Source: Gigaspora rosea | Lineage: Eukaryota > Glomeromycota > Glomeromycetes > Diversisporales > Gigasporaceae | DNA: 64,000 nucleotides | Reading direction: 5' to 3' | Assembly: GCA_003550325.1 (NCBI GenBank) | Contig: QKWP01002129.1 | Location: 21,102-85,101, forward strand | Shown here: positions 25,100 to 36,299 of the stretch, piece after piece | Position numbering within the stretch: position 1 is the stretch's first letter | How the letters are laid out: the number at the start of each line of letters is the position of its first letter | Notes under the pieces: model-generated | Told to the model about the DNA's origin: nothing | Database searches by the model: none | Seen by the model: only the letters and a program-made list of their open reading frames with translations | Translations under genes and position numbers: made by a program

Positions 25100-26745
25100 A
25101 TGACAAAGTTTTTCGAAAAGTTGTCAAATGATTGCCTTGAACTTCTTGATGATAAAGAAGATTTCAATGTAAACATTAATGTTGAAGAATCAACAAATAC
25201 TAAGATATTCCAAACACATTCTAACATTTTAAGATATAGATCTTTGTGTTTCCGTAATGAATTAGCAAATGTTAAAAAAGAAAAAAATAACATTAAAACG
25301 ATTAATTTAAACCATGTTACCATTCAACAATTTGAAGTAATTGTTAAGTAAGTTATTTCTTTTGATAGATCAACAAATTAGTCCTTTATTTAAATACCTA
25401 AACCTATGTATTATGGATAGGTTTTCGTATTTTGTATTTAGGGATTTAAATGATTTAAATAAAGGGTTAATCTTACGAATGCATCAAGTTGACTATTTAA
25501 TTTATATAATATGTATTTGCTAAAACTAATTCTGAAATTACTAAATTACAAACTTAATAAAGGTATATTTATGGAGGAGTGGTTTTATTAGAAAAAGATC
25601 AAGGAGCATCATTCATTTTTGAACTCATCCTTGTTGCTTCCGAGTTTCTTCTTGATGAGTTAGTAAACCACCTTGAAACACAATTGATTAATGAAAATGC
25701 ACACTGGCTACGTTTAAATTTTGCAAACATTTATCATAAAAGTTTCCAAAACGAAAATCTTCAAGAATTACAAAAATGGTGCAATGATATTTTGGCAAAG
25801 TATCCGGACAAAATTTTTGAATCAGAAGATTTCGCCATTCTTCCGGAAAATGCATTAATTTCACTTATTAAGCGAGATGATTTACAAATGGATGAAGGAA
25901 GAATTTGGGAGCATGTTATCAGATGGGGAATTGCTCAAAATAAATATTTACCGTCCGATCCTAAAGACTGGTCTCATGAAAATTTTCTAACTTTAAAGAC
26001 CACTTTACAGAATTGTTTACCTTTTATCCGTTATTTCCAAATGTTAAATGATGATATTGTTGACAAAGTGAAACCATATAAAAATATTCTTGTAGAAAAT
26101 CTTTGGGATGATATACTTACAAGATTTCTTACTCCAAATAGACAAATATTATCAACAATTCTTCCACCTCGTCTGAAACCAACATTTGATCCATTGCCTT
26201 CAAAAGTTATTAATGAAAATCATGCAGCAGAAATTGCGTCATGGATTGATAAGAAAACTGAAATGTATTCTGTGAAAAATAATCCATATAAGTTTAAAAT
26301 GCTTCTTCGTGGAACAAGAGATGGTTTTACTTTACAATCATTTTGGAATTTATGTGACAAGCAAGCAAATACTGTTGTGGTAATGAAAGTTAATGGTACT
26401 GATGAAATTCTTGGTGGATATAACCCAATCCAATGGGATAAATCAGTTAATAATTATGTGAATTGCAATGATTGCTTTATTTTTTCATTGAAAAATGGTA
26501 CTATTCAATCCTCTATTTTAAGTCGCGTAAGCAAGTCACAACATGCAATTGGATGTTATGATAATTGTGGACCAACTTTTGGTGGTGGTTATGATATTTA
26601 TATGGGAGATAATTCAAATCAAAATAATAATTGTTATTGTGATCATTATTCATATGAAAAATCAATTAGAAACCAAAGTGGTAAATCTTTTTTTTGTGTA
26701 AAAGAATATGAAATATTTCATATACAGAAAAAAAAAGATATCTAA
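25100..26745 (+). CDS. BTB-BACK-TLDc protein, gene 4
   Basis: Exons 25100-25347 and 25563-26745 (215-bp intron) encode about 476 residues. Domain order is BTB (about 15-120), BACK (about 128-250), TLDc (about 296-470), with no lesions. Replacements relative to the others include two in the BTB exon (NINVEE for IINVGE) and several at the C-terminus (HAIGCYDNCG region). The 3' flank continues into module spacer and pseudogene D. Confidence 0.9.
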
Positions 26746-27396
26746 CGAGTAGTTTATTCAATATTTGTCAGTACACAATTCATACTATTTAATTATAGCA
26801 TGCCTTATTAAAATCTAAGTAAATAATATCTATATCAGATATAAAATCTCTTTATTATAAATTGCAATATTTTAAACAATAATCACAGTTATAGGACATA
26901 ATGCATTTGTTTGAAAATATAAATATTTTCTTGTAAGTTTGATTAGAGTAAAAGTGAAAACAAACTAAAAGTATATATTATGTGTAAAGCTGTTGATTAT
27001 TTAATAACATTAGCGCATAACCAGTGCTTCCGGCACGAAAGAATGTAAGCTTACCATATAATTTTGTATAATTTATGCGTAAAGTTCAGCAAGTTAATTT
27101 TTCATGAAATTTATAATTTTGCACACGTGTTTTTGAGATCAAAACTTTTGATAATTAAAAAGCTACAGAGCGGGTAGGTGTCACTCAGAAAACTCAGAAA
27201 GTTTGACACCGAATAATACCAAATTTTATTATTATGACCTGCTTCGATTTATTAATTTAACTTGCTCAGAGATAACTTTTGTATATGATAATTGAGGTTA
27301 GAGTCGGACAGTCTTGCGAATAGTCTAAAATGACTCGGACATCCAAAATATACTGTATGTACAAAATTGGGTGTTGTATGCAAGTCTAGATAATTA
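26746..27396. repeat. Module spacer, copy 4 of 4
   Basis: 3' flank of gene 4 followed by the same spacer as the other modules. Non-coding. Confidence 0.6.
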
Positions 27397-28348
27397 CTTT
27401 TGAAACAGAATTAATTAAAGAAAATTCAAATTGCCATCGGTTAAAGTTTACGCGCAGTTATCATAAAAGTTTCCAAAATGAAAACTTTTAGAATTGCAGA
27501 AATGGAGCAATATTAATATAAGTTTTTTGTATCAGAAAGCTTTACTTCTCTTTCGTAAAATGTACTAATCTTACTCACTAAGTGAGATGATTTACAGTTG
27601 GATGAAGGAAAATTTTGGATCCATGTTGTCAGATGGGGAATTTCTCAAAACGCCGATTTAAAATACGATCTTAGAAATTAGTCTCACGAAAATTTTCTAG
27701 CTTTAAAGACAATCTTACAAAATTGTTTACCTTTATTAGCTATTTCCAAAGATCATATGATGATATTGTTGACAATTAAAAATAATACAAAATTTTCTTG
27801 AAGAAAATCTTTGGGATGGTATATTTATAAGATTTATTACTCTAAATAAGCAAATACTATCGTAAATTCTTCCGCCTCATAAGGCTTTAACACCAAAATT
27901 ACCATCTAACCATTTTCTTCAAAAGTTATCAGTAAATATCAGGTAACAGATGGATTTTTAAGAGAACTGAAGCGTATTCTGTGATGAATAATCCATATAT
28001 ATTTAAGCTGTTTCTTCCTCCTCAATCATTTTGGAATTTATGTGACAAGATAGCAAGCACTATTGTGCTTATGAAGGTTAAGACATTATGAAATTCTTGA
28101 TGGATACAACCTAATCCAATGAGATAAATCAGCTCTTGGCATAATAGTTGTAATAGTAGCTATATTTTTTTCATTGAAAATGGTTGCTTAAAGGTTTTAT
28201 ATTCACAACTTGCAATTGATTGCCTGCTTGATTATGGTTCAATTTTTTGGCAATGCTGCAATCTTTATATGGATGGTTGCACATTATGAAGGACATAAGA
28301 GCTCCTTTGTGTCGTGGATACGATATATTTAAATTTGGAAAAAATAAA
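27397..28348 (+). pseudogene. BTB-BACK-TLDc pseudogene D
   Basis: A more diverged exon-2-like copy with many stops and a shortened 5' end. Blocks for the BACK region (about 27470-27780), the pre-TLDc segment (about 27800-27960) and TLDc (about 27965-28340) can be followed. It lacks the MITE found in A and B. Its end is cut by a 138-bp TA-flanked element. Confidence 0.7.
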
Positions 28349-28350
28349 TA

Positions 28351-28488
28351 CCCGTAAACTGCCGTATAAACAGCCCGGGTCTGGTACATTCCACCAAAAA
28401 AATTAATTAGTAAAAAAAAGAAAATTATTAGTAAAAATGAGAGGGGGGTCTGATATGTGGGGGGGCTGTTTATACGGCAGTTTACGGG
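28351..28488. mobile_element. 138-bp TA-flanked foldback MITE
   Basis: Nearly perfect inverted repeats of about 30 bp (CCCGTAAACTGCCGTATAAA at each end), flanked by TA (28349-28350 and 28489-28490), consistent with a Tc1/mariner-type MITE. Purine-rich GGGGGG tracts lie inside the right arm. An ORF spanning it on the minus strand is an artefact of the palindrome. Confidence 0.75.
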
Positions 28489-28490
28489 TA

Positions 28491-31115
28491 CTCGACGAAT
28501 CGAATAGTTATTAAATATGTACACAATGCTTTTAAAGTATTATTTTGGTTTGTACCTTATTAAAAAATATTGAGATAATTTTAATACGGTTATCGATGCA
28601 TATTTTGTACATCGGAATGGAATCTTGATATATTTAGAATCATTGTAAGTTGATTCTAAATACACTTAAGTCGAAACGAAATTTTAAATTCACTTAATTC
28701 GTAAAGAGTTTCAAACTAAAATTCAATTCTGAATCCATTTAGCATATTTTAATGTAAGCAGCAATACAGAATTTCACAAAGATACTTATGCAAATATTTT
28801 AATCATATATTCTATATATTCTAGCTATACTAATTATTACGAGTGATTGTTGGTAGGGATGGTTTGGTCGGTACGGTCGGTTAACTGATTGACCGCGGTC
28901 AGTCATACGGTTAATAACCGGTTATAGCCGATAAATTATTTCCCCAATTATTCAATCAAATATCTAAATAAATGACAAGTAGGGATGGAACACTGCACAG
29001 ACTGCTGAAAGAGAAACAAAACACCGCCACATGATCAATAAAACTATCGTTCATAATTCTGGTCAAACTTGCAGATCATTTGACCACATTTCATATATTT
29101 GGCGCAAGTAAATTTCTGTGTGATAATTCAGTAATTATATATGAAATCAAAGATTTTTATTGGGTGTTGCTGATTTATTTCCTTATTTAGGTGTTTATAT
29201 GTTTTATTATTTAATTAAAATTAGGGTAAGGGTTAGTTAGAGATTAGGGTTAGGGATGTCTTATAGGTAAAATTGGTCTTTTGTTAATGCTCCGAGACTT
29301 AGACACTTGTTTCTTGTATTTTTGGTGTTTTTCACGTTTTTGTTCATCGGGCTGATCCGTGACGATCAAAATTTTGCAATTTGATTGGTTGTCAGTCACG
29401 TGAGGGCACCTGGCTTTAACGGATCCTCTTATTTCAGTCAGGGCATAGAAAATCAAGAATGATCAGCAGAAGACTCAACTTCATCACAGGGTTTTATGAT
29501 TTGCTTGCTATTAAACAATATATAGATAGATACTATGAAGCTCGGAGGTTTAATCATCCCAATTAATCCCTTCCAATCAACTGTTTACAAAAAGGTAAAT
29601 GAAACCTAAAGTTAAGCTTTACCTGATATATTTTTAGCTTTAAAAAAAACTTGTAGCACTTTAAACAATCTTTTCATAGTGTTCATTTACGAAATAAAAA
29701 GTCGGTTCTATATTTCTATAAACTCAGTTTGTTTCAATTATTGCTAATCTTATGTGCGAGCATTTATTAATCAAAATGTTTGGAGTAAATTATTTAGATT
29801 TATAAAAAATTTTATAGTCTGTAAGTATGTTACTGTAGTTGAAGTATTTAGAAAGTGCTATTATGTATTTCATTTAATTTAATAAATTAAAAAAAAATTA
29901 ATTAGTATTAGCCAAATTTACATGAAAGCATCTGATATTTATTTATTTGGTATAATTATATAGCGATTTTATATATATTGAAACTTAGTTTTTTAATGTG
30001 TTATCATGATTTAAAACCATAAAAAGCACTACAATATTATATAAACCTTATAAGAAAATATTGAATAAAAATTAAAAGAAATGTTCATCTGCAAAAGATC
30101 TTTGTAAAATTTTTGAAAAATGGCAAAATGATGAAAGCATTTTATTAGAACTAAATAAATCCTAATCATTACTTGAGTATATTGAAAATTTGTACTATAA
30201 GAATATATTCAAAGGTGGAAACAAGATTATCAACATGCACAAAATTACTAAAAAGTTATCAAAAATGTGTTTAGTCAGCAAGAGAATTGATTTGCTGCTT
30301 TTTTTATTTTATCTTTGGCAGTTCACCATATGACTTTTATTAGTTTTCAGTTTAACAAACAAATTCATACAATATATATTTACTAATTTACATAAATAGC
30401 TCAACTTGGCTGTCTATATAGATACCCAAGAGTAACCTGCCACACTAGTAGACAGAACTACTAGGGACTCTGTTAAACTACCGGTACTACAAAAAGTGCA
30501 CTCCTGGTATAGAAATTAAACTTCAATAGGGGTGAAAAAACAATACTATAACAGGACCCCTGTGTACTAATATATAGTTATATATAACTTTTGTTTTTAA
30601 ACGTTATATAAGTGTACAATTAAATTTTATTCTAAAGTGTACACAAACTTTAAAATATAGTTAAAATGTACAATATATTTTTAAATAGAACTTTTAAATT
30701 TTTTATAAAGTGAACAAACTAACTTTAAAATCTAATAAATTAATATATACCAAAGATATAAAAATATAATATATAGAGGTATAGCTTAGTAAATTATTTT
30801 AAAATACAAACTTGAAAGTAAATATAGTTTGGCTGACAAAAAAACAGATATATAGTGTAGCACTACTATACTAACATATCTGATATAAAATTAAAATTAT
30901 AAAAAATAAAAGTTTTTATTGCTATTAGAATATTTATTTATACAGTAATTTTCAAGAAATATCAAATTAAAAGCCAGTTCAAATTCGTGAATTATATATT
31001 AGTATAAATATAAAAATAATGATAGTGTTGCAAAATATGTTAAATATAAAAGTAAATAATTGGCTAATGTATATGTACTACATATTTTCTTTTTATTAAG
31101 TATATGTATATACCA
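28491..31115. other. AT-rich intergenic region with short TTAGGG tracts
   Basis: No gene recognised. A short TTAGGG-like tract occurs near 29226-29262. A block around 29340-29440 (GATCC-rich, with TTTGATTGGTT) resembles a block at about 33580-33650, suggesting old copies of one repeat. The remainder is low-complexity AT-rich DNA. Confidence 0.4.
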
Positions 31116-31123
31116 GTATTTAT

Positions 31124-31435
31124 GGGAGCAGGTCAAAATCCTGACAAACAGAATCCCGACAAGTCATAATCCCGACAAAAAAATCCTGACAATAAAAATC
31201 CCGAAAATTCTGACAACAAAAAAATCATTAAATTTATTAAGTTAGGTTAGGGTTAGGTAAGTGCCTAGGATAGGGTTAGGGTGAGCGCCTGGGCTAGGGT
31301 TTGGTTTAGTTGATTTTATAGTAAAGTTGCTCAAGGAAAGCTTTTTTTGATTGTCGGGATTTTTGATTGTCAGGATTTTTTTGTCAGGATTATGACCTGT
31401 CAGGATTTTGTTTGTCGGGATTTTGACCCAAATCC
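31124..31435. mobile_element. 312-bp inverted-repeat element built of AATCCYGACAA repeats
   Basis: Each arm (31130-31216 and 31352-31430) contains five to six tandem variants of an 11-14 bp unit, AATCCYGACAA, in inverted orientation. An 8-bp direct repeat, GTATTTAT, flanks it (31116-31123 and 31436-31443). The loop carries TTAGGG-like repeats (about 31246-31310). It is non-coding; superfamily unknown, with the 8-bp duplication compatible with hAT. Confidence 0.65.
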
Positions 31436-31634
31436 GTATTTATTCTTATATTATGTATGACAAACCAAATTTTGATAATAAGTAACTATACATTATTACT
31501 TTTTTGATATTATTAATTAAGTGTACATCAAAGGTCAAGTGAAATTGCTATTAAAAAACAAATTTGTGTAACTGTATAATAAACATTTCAAAAAATTTAT
31601 ATTAAGTATACTACAAATGTTTTAAACATATAAT

Positions 31635-33313
31635 CAGGGGTTCTTCTATAACTAAAAAAGGAGATAAAATGGAGGGATAGGAAAGAACAACTAAAAAAAC
31701 AAAAAAAAACCAACAAGAAGAAAGTGCAAAAAAATAAAAAAAGAACCTTTTATTAAAGAAGTAAGAGTAAACAAAAAATTATATAATACTGCACAGAAAA
31801 ATGCTTTGTCTAAGTATTATATATACAATATAAAAAAAGAAAAAGAAATCTATGCCTAAAAGAATATTCTAAAAAGAAATTTCATATCTGATTTTTCACC
31901 AATCTATCTTATGTGACATTCATTATTTATTTCACAGATCTTGAAACTTACTTGTGACTTGATTCTAATTAGATAGGCATATTCTCAAAATAGTGTAAAT
32001 ATTATTGATCTTTTGGAGAGAGTAAACCAAAATACCACTTTGTTGAAATTTTAAAAAAGCCAAAGAGGTGGCAAACAGATGTACTAACTTGTAAGAAACA
32101 TTTTATATTTGTGTGTAATAATACCTCTGCGTATTATTTTGAACCCTGCATGCTATTTTGAAATGTGCATGCACCTTATTTTGAGTCAAAAAAAAGTTTT
32201 TTGAAATTCTGTGCTAGTATTTAAAATAAGGCACATAGGTACCAAATTAGCAATAGCAGTTCAAAAATTAATAAAAAGCATATTACCTCTTGCATCATTA
32301 GTAGAGGTGCAGGTGAAACTTTGTTTATTGGGTGTGCAATATTAAAACTCAGTTATAACTAGCTATAACTGGTCAATTAAAAATGCGGCAATAAAAGCTG
32401 CAACTTGTGACAAACTTATATAACATGTTGTAACTCATATTGTATACTATGACTATTTCTTTATAGTAACTTAATAAATTTTTAACGAAAGTAATTCAAA
32501 AAAAAAACCAAAATAAAATGAAGTTTATTTATATTTAACTAAATTTGCTATGAAATTAATCAGCTACAAAGCTAATAATAGTTATTACTATAATATTATT
32601 AATTAGTTATAACAAGTTATGGCATTGATTAATTAGTTACAATAAGTTATAATATTATAGTACTAATTTTGATTACGAGATTATATGACTTTTGCGCAAT
32701 CACAACTATAACTTATTATATTGTCACAAAATTTGGCTGCGCCTCTATGATGATGATGCCAAGTATTGGCATCTTATCAATTAAAAATCCAAACTTGAAA
32801 TTTCTAATAGCATAATCATTATGTTATAAAATCTTTTGATCTATATTCAATAATAAACACAAAACTCAAATATAAATCATACTTTACATACTTTGTACTA
32901 TGTTCCTAGTATAAATATTTATATTTTTGTTACAATTCAGTTAAATTTAGCATTTGCAATTTGAATTATTAATCACCTTTTAAAGCACTAAATTAAATAA
33001 AAATGGGGTGCTCGTTATTTCAGAATGTGCATAAGTGCCATTTTGAACAAAAAAGCCAAATTTTTTAAATATCAAAATCTGAATTAATGCCCAGCTTGCT
33101 ATTATACACAAATATGGTAAGTGTGTATACTTTGCTGAATAGCATAGTTGACCAAAAGTATGCTTCTACTAATTGTCTCTGCACCTTCTAACAAAAAATC
33201 TCAGAGTTGTTGCTTTACTACTTTTTCTATATTAATGAACTCTTCTACTAGAGAGTAAAACCTATAAAAAGAAAACTCTTTTTTAGCTCTATTTTAGTTC
33301 TTCAGAACCCCTA
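31635..33313. mobile_element. Candidate 1.7-kb element with AGGGGTTCT termini
   Basis: Inverted ends CAGGGGTTCTTCTA and TAGGGGTTCTGAAGAACTAAAA bracket AT-rich non-coding DNA. CAGGGG-type ends suggest hAT, but I could not find a convincing target duplication. No ORF inside is supported. Confidence 0.45.
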
Positions 33314-33494
33314 AATATATATAGATCAGTCAGGATAATTATAAAATTACCAAAAATTAAAAGATCTACAGAAAAAACCTCAAAAAAAGCAAAAAATTAC
33401 TATAAATAGAAATAATCTGTATAAAAAATACCAAAAATAAGCAAACTAATAACTGAGCTATTTATATATATTTTGGGAACCTGTTTTTCTCATA

Positions 33495-33834
33495 TGGGGT
33501 GCGGACAATAGAAACAGCCCTTTTTTACATATATCTTATTTTGAGATAATTGAGTTTAATCGTTTGTTTTAATTTTCGGACTGATCCGGGATTGATCAAA
33601 TTTCACGATTTTGATTGGTTAAAAGTAGCAGGTGACTATCGGATAATCTCGTGATGTGTTGGCTCTATGAAGCCTTGTGTAATTTTTCTTTTACATTATC
33701 TTGATTTTTTATTATGCAAACTGACTTTCATTTATAATTGAAAAATGTTAATCATGTCAAAATTTATATGAATCTAATAAAAACTCATTTTCAAAAAATT
33801 GTAAAAAAGGGCTGTTTCTATTGTTTGCACCCCA
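33495..33834. mobile_element. 340-bp TA-flanked MITE with TGGGGTGC termini
   Basis: Inverted repeats of about 37 bp (TGGGGTGC, then ACAATAGAAACAGCCC and a T run), flanked by TA (33493-33494 and 33835-33836). It shares the internal AAACAGCCC motif with the 138-bp element at 28351. The small ORF at 33738 lies inside it and is not a gene. Confidence 0.7.
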
Positions 33835-34070
33835 TATATGATCTAGAAACCTGCATCCAAGCAGCTTCTATAGAGTTTTTGTTGTATACAAGTATGCAAA
33901 TAACAAGTTTCATAATTTGGTATTAGTAATAAGTTGAAACTTGAATGATTGTTAGAAAGAGTTGATTTTTGAATGCTTTTTATTTTTATTATTATTAAGT
34001 ATTTCTTTATTTTATTTTATTTGATTCATGAGTCATAATTTATTTAAATATTATAATAGCTTGTATAGTC

Positions 34071-34279
34071 AAACCCTGCAATAGTCACATGCCAAAATCA
34101 GACTTTCTATATGCCTATTGTGAAATTGTGACTAAAGCAAGCTAAAATTTGTATATAGTATATATAATTAAGTAGGAAAATTAAGGTGACTATAGTGAGA
34201 TTGTAGTAGTGGCAAAATAGGAGTTCTGGGACATTTTTTTTATACCTCTATATGAATGAAGTTTTAAAATCTTTTTAAT
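34071..34279 (+). repeat. Left inverted repeat bracketing the DNA-polymerase locus
   Basis: Two blocks (about 34071-34089 and 34204-34278) recur in reverse complement at 44418-44526 in the same order. The inner block reads TAGTGGCAAAATAGGAGTTC and continues for about 75 bp. The outer tip AACCCTGCAATAGTCACAT resembles mariner/pogo-type ends. The left copy has about 100 bp extra between the two blocks. Confidence 0.65.
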
Positions 34280-34461
34280 CATCATCCTGCTATATTTTAT
34301 AGCACTTTTATATACTTTAGCTTGGTATAAATTTTTATATAGCTAAAAGACGATAAAAATTTGATCACGTCGTCATTCATATATGTTAGAGTGATGATAA
34401 AAAATTAATTGTGTCGTCATGACTCGAAGAGTCGCTCCAAAGGAGCACTAATCCAATCATA

Positions 34462-34700
34462 TCAATTTTTATAAAGTAGAAGCTCCTGAGCCTTTTCCTG
34501 AAGTCTATTAATATACTGGGTTACATAATATCTATTAGCATACATTCTACAAAGACTGGGTTTAGAGCTAGTCGGTTTACTACAAACTTTGCAAGGAAAA
34601 CGCTTTCTAGCCTTCCAATGTTCATGGCATCCTTCAGGCTGACGACAAGTACGTTGTGAAGGGTTTCCTGTACCCGTGATCGAATTAGTTTCTTTTTTTT
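34462..34700 (-). CDS. Small Cys-rich ORF fragment (unidentified)
   Basis: On the minus strand about 75 codons are open, up to a TGA at 34462-34464, with no initiator ATG near the 5' end. The cysteines are arranged as CRQPEGC-H and CKVC, then a further Cys, suggesting a small zinc-binding fold, followed by a helical Gln/Glu-rich tail (INRLQEKAQELL). It lies just inside the left inverted repeat of the polymerase locus. I do not recognise the family; it may be an exon or relic of that element. A pyrimidine/purine tract (34682-34760) lies immediately upstream. Confidence 0.4.
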
Positions 34701-35920
34701 TTATTTATTATCTTTCTATTTTCTTCTTTTTCCTTCTTTTTCTTTTTTTTTTCTTCTTTACTTCACCTGATATACATAGCCCCTATATACTCAACTAGTC
34801 AGTACGTATAAAAAGAATAAGGCCCAAAGATAGAAGTAGTAAATTATTTCCTTATCTGTATAACGCCCCTGCACTTATTCGCGAATTACATTTATTCACT
34901 TTGTCGCATTTATTCACTAAATTACATTTATTCGCTTTCGCGCATTTATGCACTAAGTTCAGTAGTCTAAGCCACATGTAAATAAGAATGTAAAAAGTAT
35001 TTAAGCGATGGTTCAGTCGCATTTAATAAAGGACAACTCAGTTAGAGTTAAAGTTAAGAACTCAGTTGAGTTTAATACTTCGAAACCATAATAGTAGAAG
35101 TGATAACTTCAGTAGCTAATAACTCGTCTCCTAAAAATTGTCCCGATATCCTTCTCGTTATTATTATAAAACCTTGTTACCAGTTTTGTTAAGAGTTAAC
35201 TCTTGAAATAAGAGTAGAAGTGTTAACGTAGTATAGTTTCTGTCTATTTTTCATCTATTTATCCCAATAGTATTACCCGTAAAAGAAAGTAAAAGAACCT
35301 ATGTCGTAGTACTTATCCCTATTTATACTAAAAACCTTAGTTAGTCACCTGTTCTATTGTTACTACAAATAAGGCAAGGCTTAGCTACCTTATTTATCGA
35401 ACAATCTGTATTCCTGAGGTCACCTGATATTGATCAACCTTGGAAGACCAGTTGACAACCCGATATCTATTACCCCGTGACTTTTAATTTTCATTTTCTG
35501 ACTGCTGCCAGCTGCCGTCGGAGTGCCATTTAAGCTCAGATTGCTGAAATTACTCGTGACATTGTAAGTGAAACCCGACTCAGAGTGAACCTTTGAATCC
35601 CATAACCTATACAAGATAAAGACTTCGTAGATTAGTATCAGGCGAATAATCAAATATAAGTAGCGCAAATAAGTAGTAGATACTTAGCTTAACCTAATTC
35701 CAAGACCTCTGAACCCTGAAACCCGGACCAAATCAACCTCACCTTTTTCTGCCTGCCAGTTCAAGGTTTAGAAGTCTTGAGTGCCGGAATTGAGTTGATA
35801 TTAGTTAATGTTATTAGTTTATAGCCGATATAGATATCAGGAGGGACAAGTTCGCCCCTTCTCAATGTCCACAAATAACTCCTATTCTGAGTAAATAATT
35901 ACAAGTATATTCACCTATCA
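34701..35920. other. Intergenic region, slightly GC-richer
   Basis: No gene is supported. A minus-strand ORF at 35420-35668 has no recognisable motif. A TATA-like motif (TATATAAATA, about 35924) precedes the ORF at 36006 by about 80 bp. Confidence 0.35.
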
Positions 35921-36005
35921 TGGTATATAAATATGAAAATTTCAATTTAAACAAAAAGTTCTGGTATATTAATACAAACACGGAATACCAGCACCAATAT
36001 ACAAA

Positions 36006-36299
36006 ATGTTACCTCCATGTCCTAGGTGTGGAAAAGATGATTTTAAAAAGACTCGAGATCGTGATGCACACTTAAATCGTAAATTTCTATGTAAATCTAG
36101 TAATACCCAAAATCCTATTGTAGCTCTAGACACGAAGTGTCCTGCTTCGCAGACACCATTACCACAAAATTCAACTACAGATCAAATTCCGATACAAAAC
36201 CATGTTCCAGTAGATGATTTAATTTTATTAAACAATACACTCTTATTACCTATTCAGAATATGCCTTCAAATAATTATCCTCAAAACGATACAGAATAG
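36006..36299 (+). CDS. C2H2/C2HC-like zinc-finger ORF at the start of the polymerase locus
   Basis: 97 codons starting at an ATG. Near the N-terminus is a compact CPRCGKDDF motif, followed 10-20 residues later by His and Cys, which fits a single treble-clef or C2H2-like finger. The rest is low-complexity, rich in Asn, Pro and Gln. It stops at TAG 36297-36299, after which coding-like sequence continues with stops and frameshifts into the polymerase region. It is probably the truncated N-terminal part of the same element-encoded protein or a companion ORF, and likely not functional. Confidence 0.55.
   Translation: MLPPCPRCGKDDFKKTRDRDAHLNRKFLCKSSNTQNPIVALDTKCPASQTPLPQNSTTDQIPIQNHVPVDDLILLNNTLLLPIQNMPSNNYPQNDTE

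Noticed and set aside
28171..28524. 117-codon minus-strand ORF
   Set aside because: Runs through the 138-bp palindromic MITE and the tail of pseudogene D; opens by chance.
29226..29262. TTAGGG-like repeats as an internal telomere
   Set aside because: Only two or three imperfect units; too short to call, and similar motifs occur inside a nearby element loop.
34682..34760. Pyrimidine-rich tract as a splice or promoter signal
   Set aside because: Simple low-complexity sequence without positional support.
35420..35668. 82-codon minus-strand ORF
   Set aside because: Hydrophobic N-terminus could mimic a signal peptide, but there is no conserved motif and no neighbouring exon.
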